DNA of 64,000 bases from UBA10649 sp963700255. Lineage in GTDB: Bacteria; Actinomycetota; Actinomycetes; S36-B12. The position numbers and the translations under genes are program-made. Below are positions 18,034-26,629 of this stretch, piece by piece; the first letter of the stretch is position 1, and every line of letters starts with the position of its first letter. The stretch spans positions 1 through 64,000 of the forward strand of contig CAVOWW010000022.1 of NCBI GenBank assembly GCA_963700255.1. Reading direction: 5' to 3'. The notes under the pieces are model-generated. The model did no database searches, was not told the DNA's origin, and saw only the letters and a list, made by a program, of their open reading frames with translations.

Positions 18034-18573
18034 CTACTCGCCGACGGATCCGTCGACCGCCTGCCGGAGCAGGTCGGCGTGACCGTTGTGACGGGCGTAC
18101 TCCTCGATCAGGTGACAGATGATCCAGCGCAGCGAGACGGGGTGCCCGTCCTCGAGCCCTGCCGAGAGGGTGCCAAGCCCGTCAGGTCCGGCGAGCGCAT
18201 CGGCGACGATGCCGTCCGACACCGCGATCGACTCGTCGAGCCAGCCGAACAGCTGCTCGGGTGACGCCCCCGACGCTGACGTGATCGACCAGTCAGGGTC
18301 CTCGTCGTCGAGCTCGTCGAACCAGGACGGCCTGACGACTCCGCCGGCGAACGTCTGGTTCAGCCACCCTGCCTCGACGACGGCCATGTGCTTGAGCAGC
18401 CCGCCCAGGGTGAGGGTCGTGGGCGCGACAGGCTCCGCGAGCTGGGCGGCGGCCAGTCCCGAGCACTTCCAGCGGAGCGTCGCGCGCTGGTAGTCGAGGA
18501 AGCCGATGAGCGTGGACGCCTCGTCCGCGGCCACAGGGGGAGCGATTCGATCCTCGCCGTTCGCGATCACCAT
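18034..18573 (-). CDS. DinB-superfamily protein (DUF664 type)
   Basis: A 179-residue four-helix-bundle protein. The metal-binding histidines of the DinB fold are in place: LLKHMAVVEAGWL in helix 2 and ICHLIEEYARHNGHADLLRQ in the C-terminal helix. DUF664 proteins in actinomycetes are thought to be mycothiol-dependent transferases or detoxification enzymes. A monocistronic position between convergent small genes gives no further hint. Confidence 0.85.
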   Translation of the reverse strand: MVIANGEDRIAPPVAADEASTLIGFLDYQRATLRWKCSGLAAAQLAEPVAPTTLTLGGLLKHMAVVEAGWLNQTFAGGVVRPSWFDELDDEDPDWSITSASGASPEQLFGWLDESIAVSDGIVADALAGPDGLGTLSAGLEDGHPVSLRWIICHLIEEYARHNGHADLLRQAVDGSVGE

Positions 18574-18636
18574 GCGCCACGGTAGCGCGCGAGCGGGCCG
18601 GCGGGCGAGCAGCCGGGTGGCACGGTCAGGGAGCAG

Positions 18637-19161
18637 CTACTCCACGCGTGGATGGAGGGCGAGGACGAGGGAGGGCAGGGCGAGGACAAGTCCCAGCACG
18701 ACCCAGAAGATCGCCATCGCGGCGTTCCACGTGATGCTGAGGCTCCAGGTGTCGGGGTCCTGGCCGAGCACGATGAACGCGAGGAGCGCAGCGCTCGCCA
18801 TGAGCCCGACGAGACCGCCGAGCCACTGGTACGCCTGGACGTAGGCCGCGTTGCGCAGTGCCGTCTGCCGCTCGTCGAGGTACTCCTCCGGCAGGTCCGC
18901 GATCGTTCGCACGGACAGTCGTAGGAGCACCCACACGACGATCACCAGGATGACGGCGAGGATGCCCGCGATCGAGCCGACTGCGAGGTACGACACCGCG
19001 ACGAGGACGAGGCTGGCTGCGTAAGCGACAACCAGTGCCACACGTGCGCGCCTGGTGCGCAGCCAGTCGTAGTGCGTGTCCGCCATGAGGCGGTCGGCTC
19101 TCTCGCCGACCGCAGCCGCGTTGCGCTCCTTGCCTGCCTGCCACCGCTCCTTGAGGTTCAT
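18637..19161 (-). CDS. Membrane protein paired with an XRE regulator
   Basis: A 174-residue protein with a basic cytoplasmic N-terminus and four hydrophobic helices (VALVVAYAASLVLVAVSYLA, IAGILAVILVIVVWVLLRL, LVGLMASAALLAFIVLG, FWVVLGLVLALPSLVLAL). Its ATG overlaps the stop of the XRE regulator gene (ATGA, 19158-19161). Small XRE regulator plus membrane protein pairs of this type are common in Gram-positive bacteria, but their function is not settled. Confidence 0.75.
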   Translation of the reverse strand: MNLKERWQAGKERNAAAVGERADRLMADTHYDWLRTRRARVALVVAYAASLVLVAVSYLAVGSIAGILAVILVIVVWVLLRLSVRTIADLPEEYLDERQTALRNAAYVQAYQWLGGLVGLMASAALLAFIVLGQDPDTWSLSITWNAAMAIFWVVLGLVLALPSLVLALHPRVE

Positions 19162-19406
19162 CGGCTCTCCTGCGTCTCGGGGAAGGGGGTGAGGGAGAAG
19201 ATGTCGTCGACTGGTGTCTCGAGTGTCGAGGCGAGGCGCAGCGCGAGAGACAGGCTCGGGCTGTACTCACCACGCTCGAGGTAGCCGACGGTCTGGTAGT
19301 GGACGCCGACCGCGTCGGCGAGGTCCTGCCGGCTGAGCCCCCGCTCGATGCGCAGCGACTCGATCCGGCTGAACACCGGCTCGTCAGCCTTCGGGCGTCG
19401 TCCCAT
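19158..19406 (-). CDS. Small XRE-family helix-turn-helix regulator
   Basis: An 82-residue protein from the ATG at 19406. It is almost entirely an XRE DNA-binding domain: RIESLRIERGLSRQDLADAV, VHYQTVGYLERGEYSPSLSL, ALRLASTLETPVDDIF. A near-perfect inverted repeat 8-34 bp upstream of the start (19414-19440) is a strong candidate for its operator and implies autoregulation. The overlapping downstream membrane-protein gene is the likely regulated partner. Confidence 0.88.
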   Translation of the reverse strand: MGRRPKADEPVFSRIESLRIERGLSRQDLADAVGVHYQTVGYLERGEYSPSLSLALRLASTLETPVDDIFSLTPFPETQESR

Positions 19407-19413
19407 AGTCGTA

Positions 19414-19440
19414 GCATAAATGCTCTCATAGCATTCATGC
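19414..19440. promoter_or_regulatory. Probable XRE operator
   Basis: GCATAAATGCT (19414-19424) and AGCATTCATGC (19430-19440) form 11-bp arms with one mismatch and a 5-bp spacer. Each arm itself contains the repeated GCAT/ATGC element. This AT-rich island lies directly before the XRE start codon, where repressor binding would block transcription or ribosome access. Confidence 0.75.
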
Positions 19441-19468
19441 AACATCCGTGCGGAGGGCGTCGTCGGGA

Positions 19469-20827
19469 CTACCGGCGGGGCAGGGTGCTCCGGTCGGGCC
19501 GACCGGACTCCGTCGGCGTGAGGGTGTCGAGGGCCCGCCTGGCCACGATCTGCTGACGGGTCACGACACGCTCGGCACGTCCGCGGCCGAGGAAGCTGAT
19601 GAACCAGTGCAGGAGCGTCGTCACCCGCTGCTTGAAGCCGATCAGGTAGAGCAGGTGGATGAACAGCCACATCAGCCACGCGATGAAGCCGGAGAAGCGC
19701 AGCCGGCCGACGCTGGCGACGGCGGAGAACCGCGAGATCGTCGCCATACTGCCCTTGTCCCGGTAGTGGAACGGTCCTGGGACCGGGCGGCCCGCAGCGC
19801 GCGCCGAGATGACCTTCGCGGCGTACGCGCCGGACTGCATCGCGACCTGCGCAACGCCCGGCAGGCCGTTGCCCATCATGTCCCCCACCACGAACACGTC
19901 CGGGAAGCCGGGCAGGGTGCAGTCGGCCTCGACCGGCACGCGTCCCGCCCTGTCGACCGGAACGCCCGCCTGGTCCGCCAGGTGCTTCCCGAGCGTCGAG
20001 GCAGCCACGCCTGCGGCCCACACGATCGTGCGGGCCTCCGTTCGCGTCCTCTCCCCGTCTGCGCCCTGCACCTCGATGCCGTTCGCATCGACGTCGACGA
20101 CGGCCGCATCGAGTCGGACCTCGACCCCCATGCGCTCCAGCCGGGCCGCCGCCTTGGCCGCCAGCCGCTCGTCGAAGGAGGCCAGGATCGTGGGAGCACC
20201 GTCCATGAGGATGACGTGCGCCTGGGTGGGATCGATGCGGCGGTAGTCGCGTCGCAGGGTGTGGCGGGCGAGCTCGGCGATCTGGCCCGCCATCTCGACG
20301 CCGGTCGGTCCCGCGCCCACGACCACGAAGGTGAGCCACTGCGCAGCCAGCACCGGATCGGTCTCGATCTCGGCGAACTCGAACGCGCTGAGGATCCGCC
20401 CCCGTAGCTCCAGGGCGTCGTCGATGGACTTCAGGCCGGGCGCATGATCGGCGAACCTGTCGTTGCCGAAGTAGGACTGCGTGGATCCGGCTGCCACGAT
20501 GAGGCTGTCGTAGGGGATCGTCTGCGATCCCTCCGGTGTCCATGCCGTCACGGTCCGCGCCCGCACGTCGACGTCGATGACCTCCCCCAGGCGCACCTCC
20601 ACGTTGTCCTGGTGGCGCATGATCTCCCGGGTCGCCGGCGCGATGGAGCCCTCGGAGAGGATTCCCGTTGCCACTTGGTACAGCAGCGGCTGGAAGAGGT
20701 GGTGGTTGGTCTTGGCGATCACCACGACGTCGACGTCCGCGTGCTTCAGCGACTTGGCGGCGAACAGCCCGCCGAACCCCGATCCGATGATCACGACTCG
20801 CGGTCGTCGTTCGACTGTCCGCTTCAT
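19469..20827 (-). CDS. ndh: Type II NADH:quinone dehydrogenase (NDH-2)
   Basis: A 452-residue flavoprotein from the ATG at 20827 with AGGAAGG upstream. FAD is bound by RVVIIGSGFGGLFAAKSL at the N-terminus and NADH by TFVVVGAGPTGVEMAGQIAEL mid-protein. The QPLLYQVATG motif near the flavin and the VFVVGDMMG motif are typical. A C-terminal amphipathic and hydrophobic stretch (FIAWLMWLFIHLLYLIGF) would attach it to the inner face of the membrane. It passes electrons from NADH to the quinone pool without pumping protons. Confidence 0.92.
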   Translation of the reverse strand: MKRTVERRPRVVIIGSGFGGLFAAKSLKHADVDVVVIAKTNHHLFQPLLYQVATGILSEGSIAPATREIMRHQDNVEVRLGEVIDVDVRARTVTAWTPEGSQTIPYDSLIVAAGSTQSYFGNDRFADHAPGLKSIDDALELRGRILSAFEFAEIETDPVLAAQWLTFVVVGAGPTGVEMAGQIAELARHTLRRDYRRIDPTQAHVILMDGAPTILASFDERLAAKAAARLERMGVEVRLDAAVVDVDANGIEVQGADGERTRTEARTIVWAAGVAASTLGKHLADQAGVPVDRAGRVPVEADCTLPGFPDVFVVGDMMGNGLPGVAQVAMQSGAYAAKVISARAAGRPVPGPFHYRDKGSMATISRFSAVASVGRLRFSGFIAWLMWLFIHLLYLIGFKQRVTTLLHWFISFLGRGRAERVVTRQQIVARRALDTLTPTESGRPDRSTLPRR

Positions 20828-20943
20828 CGAAGGCGCCTTCCTGAACGCTTGTCGGTTGCTCCAGAGTAGGGGGGTGCCGGGGATGGGCAGATCGGCCGCT
20901 CGGCAGGTGCAACGCCTGTGCAGCAGCGCGTCCGTGCGACGGA

Positions 20944-21014
20944 CCGGCGTAGTCAACCAGGTAGTTGACTACGCCGGCCTCCGGGGCGTACTGTCCTCAA
21001 CCACACGGTTGAGG
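20944..21014. promoter_or_regulatory. Two palindromes before an ArsR gene
   Basis: CCGGCGTAGTCAAC (20944-20957) and its exact reverse complement (20964-20977) form 14-bp arms around a 6-bp spacer. A second perfect 8-4-8 repeat, CCTCAACC-ACAC-GGTTGAGG, spans 20995-21014 and overlaps the ribosome site of the gene at 21022. The TCAAC/GTTGA core is common to both, suggesting two sites for one dimeric regulator, most simply the ArsR protein itself. Confidence 0.7.
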
Positions 21015-21021
21015 AGGCACG

Positions 21022-21366
21022 ATGGCAGACAGCCTGTCGCTGGCGTTCAGCGCGCTCGCCGATCCGACCCGTCGCGACATGCTGATGCGGCTCGCCACGG
21101 GCGACGCCACGGTGTCGGCGCTGGCGGAGGGGTACGACCTCAGCCTGCAGGCGGTCTCCAAGCACCTCAAGGTGCTGGAGGCGGCCGGACTCGTGAGCAA
21201 GACACGTGACGCGCAGCGCCGGCCCGTCCATCTCGAGCCGGCCGTGCTGGATATGACAGCGGGCTGGATCCGGCGCTACCAACGTGAGGCCGAGGCGCGG
21301 TACCGGCGCCTCGACGACGTACTGGCAGGGATGAGCGGCGCGGCCGCGGAGGAGGACATCGCATGA
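21022..21366 (+). CDS. ArsR-family transcriptional regulator
   Basis: A 114-residue winged-helix regulator. The DNA-binding part reads FSALADPTRRDMLMRLATGD, YDLSLQAVSKHLKVLEAAGL and RDAQRRPVHLEPAVLD. No metal-binding cysteine cluster is present, so it is not a metal sensor of the classical type. ArsR regulators without cysteines that precede SRPBCC genes usually control that partner. Its stop overlaps the SRPBCC start (ATGA at 21363-21366). Confidence 0.9.
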   Translation: MADSLSLAFSALADPTRRDMLMRLATGDATVSALAEGYDLSLQAVSKHLKVLEAAGLVSKTRDAQRRPVHLEPAVLDMTAGWIRRYQREAEARYRRLDDVLAGMSGAAAEEDIA

Positions 21367-21842
21367 ACATCACCGAGGCCACCATCGAGCCGGACGCCGA
21401 GGTGCCGCTCATCCACATCCGACGCGACTTCGCCGCGACGCCCGAGCAGCTCATGCGAGCGCATCTCGACCCGGACCTCTTCGCGCAATGGGTCGGCCCC
21501 AGCAGCCTGACGACCCGCATCGACTACTGGAACGCCACCACGGGTGGATCGTGGCGCTACGTCGCCTCCCGCGGCGGCGACGAGTTCGCCTTCCACGGCT
21601 GCTTCCACCAGGTCGGCGAGACCAGGATCGTGCAGACGTTCACCTGGGAGGGGATGCCCGACGACGTCTCGCTCGAGACACTCGAGTTCACGGATCTCGG
21701 CAACGGCATGACGCGTCTGCATGCGCGTTCGCTGTGCGACAGCTTCGAGGCCCGCGACGCGTGGCTGCGCAGCGGCATGGAGTCAGGTGTCAACGAGGGC
21801 TACGCCAAGCTCGATGCGCTGGTCGGTCATGTCCCTGCCTGA
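21363..21842 (+). CDS. SRPBCC (AHSA1-like) protein
   Basis: A 159-residue protein. The fold is shown by DFAATPEQLMRAHLDPDLFAQWVGP at the start, the strand pattern GGSWRYVASRGGDEFAFHGC and a final long helix after RDAWLRSGMESGVNEGYAKL. AHSA1-like SRPBCC proteins bind hydrophobic ligands or partner proteins. It forms an operon with the ArsR regulator before it and the DinB-like gene after it, which it overlaps by 14 bp. Confidence 0.85.
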   Translation: MNITEATIEPDAEVPLIHIRRDFAATPEQLMRAHLDPDLFAQWVGPSSLTTRIDYWNATTGGSWRYVASRGGDEFAFHGCFHQVGETRIVQTFTWEGMPDDVSLETLEFTDLGNGMTRLHARSLCDSFEARDAWLRSGMESGVNEGYAKLDALVGHVPA

Positions 21843-22422
21843 CGATCCCGCGGGCCGCTACACCTCGGTGTCCGATGGGTTCACGCAGCTGGTGGACGGG
21901 GCATCGGACTGGGACTCCCCCGCACCTGTTGCGGGGTGGACGGCCGCCGACGTCGTGTGGCATCTCGTCGACTGGATCCCCGACGTGCTGCGCGACGGCG
22001 CCGGCATCGACCTGCCCCGCCGTGATCGCAGCGCTGCTGACCCTGCCGAGGACTGGGCGCGATTCGACGAGGCGATGCGGGCCGTGGTCGCACGCCGCGA
22101 TGTCATGACGGGCGAGTTCGCGCATCCCATGGCGGGGACGATGACCGTGGGAGCGGCCATCGACATGCTCGTGACTCCGGATGTCTTCATGCACAGCTGG
22201 GACCTCGCCCGCGCATCCGGTCAGCCCGTAGTGCTGGACGTGGACTACGCGGCAGGACTGCTCTCCGGGATGGAGGGCATCGAGGACATGCTGCGGTCGT
22301 CCGGTCACTACGGCCAGCGGGTCGACGTGCCCGCGGACGCCGACATGACCACCCGGCTGATCGCGTTCATCGGTCGCGATCCGCACTGGCGGGCTGACGG
22401 GGTCAGCGGCGCATCGGCTTGA
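21829..22422 (+). CDS. DinB-like metal-binding protein (TIGR03086 / mycothiol-dependent isomerase-like)
   Basis: A 197-residue protein from the ATG at 21829, inside the end of the SRPBCC gene, indicating coupled translation. Metal ligands of this family appear as DVVWHLVDWIPDVL and DVFMHSWDLARA. Related proteins act as mycothiol-dependent maleylpyruvate isomerases or remain uncharacterised. With ArsR and SRPBCC upstream it completes a small three-gene regulon. Confidence 0.8.
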   Translation: MSLPDDPAGRYTSVSDGFTQLVDGASDWDSPAPVAGWTAADVVWHLVDWIPDVLRDGAGIDLPRRDRSAADPAEDWARFDEAMRAVVARRDVMTGEFAHPMAGTMTVGAAIDMLVTPDVFMHSWDLARASGQPVVLDVDYAAGLLSGMEGIEDMLRSSGHYGQRVDVPADADMTTRLIAFIGRDPHWRADGVSGASA

Positions 22423-22457
22423 TGAGAGGCCGCGCGGTGCTCAAAGTCGCGATCACC

Positions 22458-22829
22458 TCAGAGTGCGTGCTTGTCGGGTCCCTGGAGGAGCCCGAGGTCG
22501 AGCAGCTCGAGGACGAGCAGGATGACGCCCACCAGCATCAGTCCCGCGGCCGAGAGCAGCACCGCAGCTATGACGAACAGGGTGAGCTCGATCGCGACTC
22601 GCACCCCGACGGCGAGCCGGACCGGGCGGCGAGGGGAGAGGAGCACGGCCCAGACGACCATCACGATCACCGTGAGAAGCAGTCCCATGGCCCAGCCGAG
22701 CGGGCCCTCGATGAGCCGGACGGCCGAGACGGTGAAAGACGACCAGAGAGCGAGCTCGAGCAGGAACCGCAGCGTGATGAGTGCGAGCACTCCGATGCTG
22801 GGGCGAGACCGCGCCTCGTTCTCGATCAC
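22458..22829 (-). CDS. DUF2568-like (YrdB-type) membrane protein
   Basis: A 123-residue protein from a GTG at 22829; the frame extends to 22916 but the upstream part is arginine-rich and unlike the family. Four hydrophobic helices are visible (ALITLRFLLELALWSSF, LGWAMGLLLTVIVMVVWAVLL, VAIELTLFVIAAVLLSAAGL, VGVILLVLELLDLGLL), with the ALWSSF and VWAVLLSPRRPVRL elements typical of DUF2568. Function unknown. Confidence 0.7.
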   Translation of the reverse strand: MIENEARSRPSIGVLALITLRFLLELALWSSFTVSAVRLIEGPLGWAMGLLLTVIVMVVWAVLLSPRRPVRLAVGVRVAIELTLFVIAAVLLSAAGLMLVGVILLVLELLDLGLLQGPDKHAL

Positions 22830-22885
22830 CGGTCGATCCTGCCAGCCTCGGCGTGGTCGCCGCGACCTCCTCGCCAGGAACGGCT

Positions 22886-22919
22886 CGGGTGCCGGCCGCT
22901 CTTCCGCGGCCGGCACCCG
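22886..22919. terminator. Strong GC hairpin, likely transcription terminator
   Basis: CGGGTGCCGGCCGC (22886-22899) pairs exactly with GCGGCCGGCACCCG (22906-22919) around a TCTTCC loop, a 14-bp stem. It lies 36 bp past the stop of the minus-strand secreted-protein gene that ends at 22955. There is no T-run, which is usual for actinomycete terminators. Confidence 0.7.
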
Positions 22920-22954
22920 GCGTTCACTACACGGGTGAGATCACCCGGACGCCA

Positions 22955-23653
22955 CTAGTCGTCGTCCTCGTCGTCCTCGTCGTCGCAGTCGTCGAACGCA
23001 CTGCTGGTGACACTGCCGACGCGCTCGTCATTGCTGCGCATGCCGTGACCGTTGCGTGCGTCGTCGGAGTGGTGCCCACGCGCGCCGTGGCCGTGCGGGT
23101 CGACAAGCTGGGCCGGGATGGCTGCTGCGGTGCCGAACACGGTCGTCAGCGCCGCCGTGTACGCAGTCTCAGCAGCGGCAACCGCAGTGCGGTAGCTAGT
23201 GACCGCAGCGTCGATGCTCGCCTGACTGGCGTCACGCGCCGCCTGGACTGCGTCCCGGAACGCCTGCTTGGCGTTCTCGTACGCCACCTTCAGGGCCGGC
23301 TCGCTCGCGGTGTCGTCAGCGGCCTCGTAGGCATCGTGCGCGATCAGCAGGCTCGCCCGCGTCGACACGACGTTCGGGTCTGTCATGACCGTATTGCGGA
23401 TGGTTGCGGTTGCCGTCCTGAGCGCGTCCTTTGCCGAGCGCACCGACGTGACGTAAGCGGTGGTCGCCGCGTCCACGCCCTTCTGCTGCTCGATGGAGAG
23501 GTTCAACTGGCTGGCGGAGCACGTCGACTCTCCGCGTGACTCGCCGTGATGATCGCTTGCGGAGGCGACACCGGTCAGCCCAGGTGCGGCTGCCAGGAGT
23601 GCCAACGTCGCTGCGGTGGTGAGTGCCCTGCGGGCCGTGAGAGTGATGGACAT
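22955..23653 (-). CDS. Secreted helical protein with an acidic tail
   Basis: A 232-residue protein with a signal peptide (ALTTAATLALLAAAPGLTGVASA, cleavage near residue 33). The mature part is a long, alanine-rich helical region likely to form a coiled coil (about 55-175), with regular charged and aromatic spacing. It is followed by a His/Gly segment (HGHGARGHHSDD) and ends in DDCDDEDDEDDD. The acidic tail and histidines suggest cation binding outside the cell. I do not recognise a family. A strong terminator hairpin follows. Confidence 0.75.
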   Translation of the reverse strand: MSITLTARRALTTAATLALLAAAPGLTGVASASDHHGESRGESTCSASQLNLSIEQQKGVDAATTAYVTSVRSAKDALRTATATIRNTVMTDPNVVSTRASLLIAHDAYEAADDTASEPALKVAYENAKQAFRDAVQAARDASQASIDAAVTSYRTAVAAAETAYTAALTTVFGTAAAIPAQLVDPHGHGARGHHSDDARNGHGMRSNDERVGSVTSSAFDDCDDEDDEDDD

Positions 23654-23781
23654 GATCCACGCTCCCTTTCAGTTCAGGCACGCAATCTGCGTGTACTTCA
23701 CTGTCTCGCGCCCCCTGCCAAGGGAAGGGGCCCGCGAGGCCAAATGAAGGCCAAGTGCGGGAGGAATGCGTCCATACACGG

Positions 23782-24828
23782 TCAATCGGCTTGCGAGACC
23801 CGGACGACCCTGCTGGGTTGCGTCCTCCGGATCACCTGCACGTGCTTGTCCTGCGTGACCGTGATCGTCCAGGTGGTGGACTGGCCGGAGTACGCATTCA
23901 CGTTGGTCAGTCGGAGCCCGCCGGGCACTCGCGTGATGACGTCCGTGGACGGGTTCGCTGGCGGATGGGCGAACTCCTCGTTGGCCGCGACCTGATCTCG
24001 CACGTAGGAGACCAGCTGCGGTCGGGTCATCGTGGCGGCCTTCTCGCGAGCGCTGGTGGCCGCATTGCGCACGGCATAGAAGGCCATCCTCGTGTCCATC
24101 GCGGCATCCATCGCCGAGTCCACGTAGTCCTCCGGCAACGCTGAACGGAAGCTCGGCACGACCAGCCTCGGATCGGCGAAGTCCACCTGGACGTCCAGAG
24201 CAGAGCCGGACGCGGCCCCTGAGAGGTCCGTGGTCGAGAACGACTGGAGGACAAGGGCTCCCGTGGGCCGTTGGGCCAGCCTCGCGGTGACGGCGACGGC
24301 AGGCGCGCCCTCCACCCCGTGCGTCCAGGAGGCCGTGATGATCCCCTCGGCATCCGCCGGGCTTGAGGCGATCTCGCCCATCGGTTCAAGCACGTTCAGT
24401 CGCAGCAGAGGAGGGGTGACGTCAGTCGTCGAGGGCGGCTTGAGGCGGACCCAGGACGCCTTGCGCAGCGTGGGGTAGGCGCCGGGCTTCGGAATCCGCG
24501 GCATGGGCTGGTACCGGCGGTCGGCTCCGTTCCCGCTGATCGTCCAGGTCACGATGTCCGGCTCGGAGGCCGCCATGCCGGCCTCCCGGTAGCGCTCGCG
24601 CTGCACCGAACCGCCTGGTCGATAGTCGGTGACCGTGCGAGAGCTGATCTTCGCGCTGACCTGGACCGAAACCGTGCCCCCGCCCTGCTCAAGGCTCCGC
24701 TGCGCTGCTCGCGCCGCGGCCTGGACCTGGGGCCAGGTGATGCTGTCCGCGGCCGCCGCGGGGACGACGGGCGCCAAGGCGACGGCAACCAGTGCCGAGG
24801 TGGTCAGCAGGACGCGGGTGACTCCCAT
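23782..24828 (-). CDS. Secreted hypothetical protein
   Basis: A 348-residue protein from the ATG at 24828 with a GGGAGGA site. The signal peptide is MGVTRVLLTTSALVAVALAP followed by an AAAAD cleavage site. The mature protein is rich in beta strands and ends with VQVIRRTQPSRVVRVSQAD; the middle has repeated D/S-rich loops and a helical segment MDAAMDTRMAFYAVRNAATS. There is no lipobox cysteine. Extracellular location is likely, function unknown. Confidence 0.7.
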   Translation of the reverse strand: MGVTRVLLTTSALVAVALAPVVPAAAADSITWPQVQAAARAAQRSLEQGGGTVSVQVSAKISSRTVTDYRPGGSVQRERYREAGMAASEPDIVTWTISGNGADRRYQPMPRIPKPGAYPTLRKASWVRLKPPSTTDVTPPLLRLNVLEPMGEIASSPADAEGIITASWTHGVEGAPAVAVTARLAQRPTGALVLQSFSTTDLSGAASGSALDVQVDFADPRLVVPSFRSALPEDYVDSAMDAAMDTRMAFYAVRNAATSAREKAATMTRPQLVSYVRDQVAANEEFAHPPANPSTDVITRVPGGLRLTNVNAYSGQSTTWTITVTQDKHVQVIRRTQPSRVVRVSQAD

Positions 24829-25140
24829 GATGTCCTCCCGCGTACACGGTACGGTCCCCGACGCACTGATGTGGCTCTGGATCGGGTCCCCCTCCCTGCC
24901 AACCGACATCGCGGGGGTGGTGGGGCGCGGTGCCTCACGATCCCGCCAGTCCTGGGCGGGCCAGTCACGAGACCCTTCTCCTCGCACGGCAGCCCGGATC
25001 GCCGGCACCGGCTCCTGGACGCGGCTTCGACCTGATCGCCGTTCTACCCTGAGATGGACGAGGCCTGCACGCCGTGACACTGCGCCACCGTCGCCCGCCT
25101 TGTCCTGCGATTGCGCAGCGACCTGAGGAGGGCGTTCGCG
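24829..25140. other. 312-bp divergent intergenic region
   Basis: This gap separates two divergent secreted-protein genes and must hold both promoters. I see the GAGGAGGG ribosome site of the plus-strand gene near its right end and no credible open frame, strong hairpin or repeat. Confidence 0.5.
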
Positions 25141-26555
25141 ATGGTGCCTCGTCCAGTTTCCCCGCCCAACCGGCGCAACAGGGCTTCGGTCGTCCTGCTG
25201 ACCGGCATGATCATCAGCACCGTCCTGGTCAGCGCAGGGACGGGCACCGCGGCCGGATCGCCGGTCCCGCCCGCGGCCGCTGACCGCTGCCAGGCCCGCC
25301 GAAGCCGCGCCGCCGCCGCCATCCGGATCCGTGTCGCTCTACGGACACACCATCACGTACGCGACCGGTGGTGTGTCGGCGGTTCCTGCCAGCCATCCGG
25401 AGTGGGCCGGCTATGCGGGTGTCGTACCGGTCGGGGGCAAGGTGACCCTGACCGGCTCCATCGAGTTCGTCAGTCCCGGGGGCCTCACGTACCTGACCAT
25501 GTGGGCGTCGTTGAACGGCCAAGGCGGACCGATGCCACCGGAGAAGGAGGTCTACAAGAAGGTGACGGCGACAACCGGCACCTACACCCTGCCGTTCAGC
25601 TTCTCCGAGCCCGTCACCGCGTCATCCGAGGCGGTGGCTGCGGGCATGAGCTCCCGCAACTGCAATGACTCCATGGTCTGCGGCGGTCCCGAGATCCTCA
25701 TGTACTTCAAGGTTGTTCCCAAGGGAACGGCGCTGCCCAAGCCCGCGAAGCCGGCCGAAGCCCAAGCCCCCCAAGCCGGCCGCCGACACGGAGGCGCCGA
25801 CGGTAGTCGCGCTCAGTTCCGGTGCCAAGATCCGGAACGGCCAGGACGTCCCCGCTCGCTTCACCGTCTCCGACAACAGCGGAAGGGCGGTCTTCCACGC
25901 CGTGCTCTTCTCCGGCGGAAAGGTGGTCCCGCACCCGGGCAGCGAGAAGGCCAGCAAGGGCCTCAAGCCGGCCGATGGCCGGGTGTGGAAGACGTCGTGG
26001 CCGGCGAGCACCGGCGGCAAGGGGCCGTTCTTCTTCTGCGTCTGGGCGGTCGACGCCGCAGGCAACACCAGTGCGGGGGCGCCGAAGTCAAGCTGCGCAT
26101 GGATCTCGCGCCAGGTCTCCCTCCTGTCCGTGTCCAATGGCTGCGGCACGTCCGAGTACGGGGAGACCGTGGCCAGCGTCCTCAACTGGCTCGGAGACAC
26201 CCAGGAGTACGGGGAGAAGACGCTCGTCATCCGGCCGCTGTGCGACCAGCATGATGCGGCGTACGCCGGTGTCACCGTCGGCAGCGCGCCCGGCGGGAAG
26301 CCTGTCGACTACCGCACGACCAGCCGCCTGCAGGCCGACGATGCCTTCCTCTTCGGCATCCAGGCCCTGTGCGAGAAGAGGCTGAGCAAGACCCCCGATC
26401 TGCTCGCCCAGTGCAGGGCCGACGCGGGGAAGTACTACCTGCTCGTGCGCCAGTTCGGTGTGGGTGCCTACGACGCCGACGCCACCACTCCAGGCGATCA
26501 GGCCGTGATGCCCGCGAGCACCAATCCGGATGGGGGCGCGCGCAACAACGCGTGA
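25141..26555 (+). CDS. Secreted protein with a possible phospholipase A2 domain (two frameshifts)
   Basis: Starts at the ATG at 25141 with GAGGAGGG upstream. A signal peptide (ASVVLLTGMIISTVLVSAG) leads into a proline-rich linker, where the frame changes near 25275-25320. A beta-sandwich-like region follows, then a second change near 25757 inside a PKPKPPKP linker, each explained by one extra base. The C-terminal domain carries CDQHDAAYAG, ADDAFLFGIQALC and CRADAGKYYLLVRQFG. This recalls bacterial phospholipase A2, with the catalytic His-Asp pair, a helix Asp and paired cysteines. If correct it would cleave glycerophospholipids outside the cell. The assignment rests on motif spacing only. Confidence 0.6.
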
Positions 26556-26629
26556 ACTCCCCCGGATGCCGACCATCAGGCCCCGCCCACCTTGCTGAGG
26601 GACGTGGCCAAGACCAGGAGGCTCGACAG

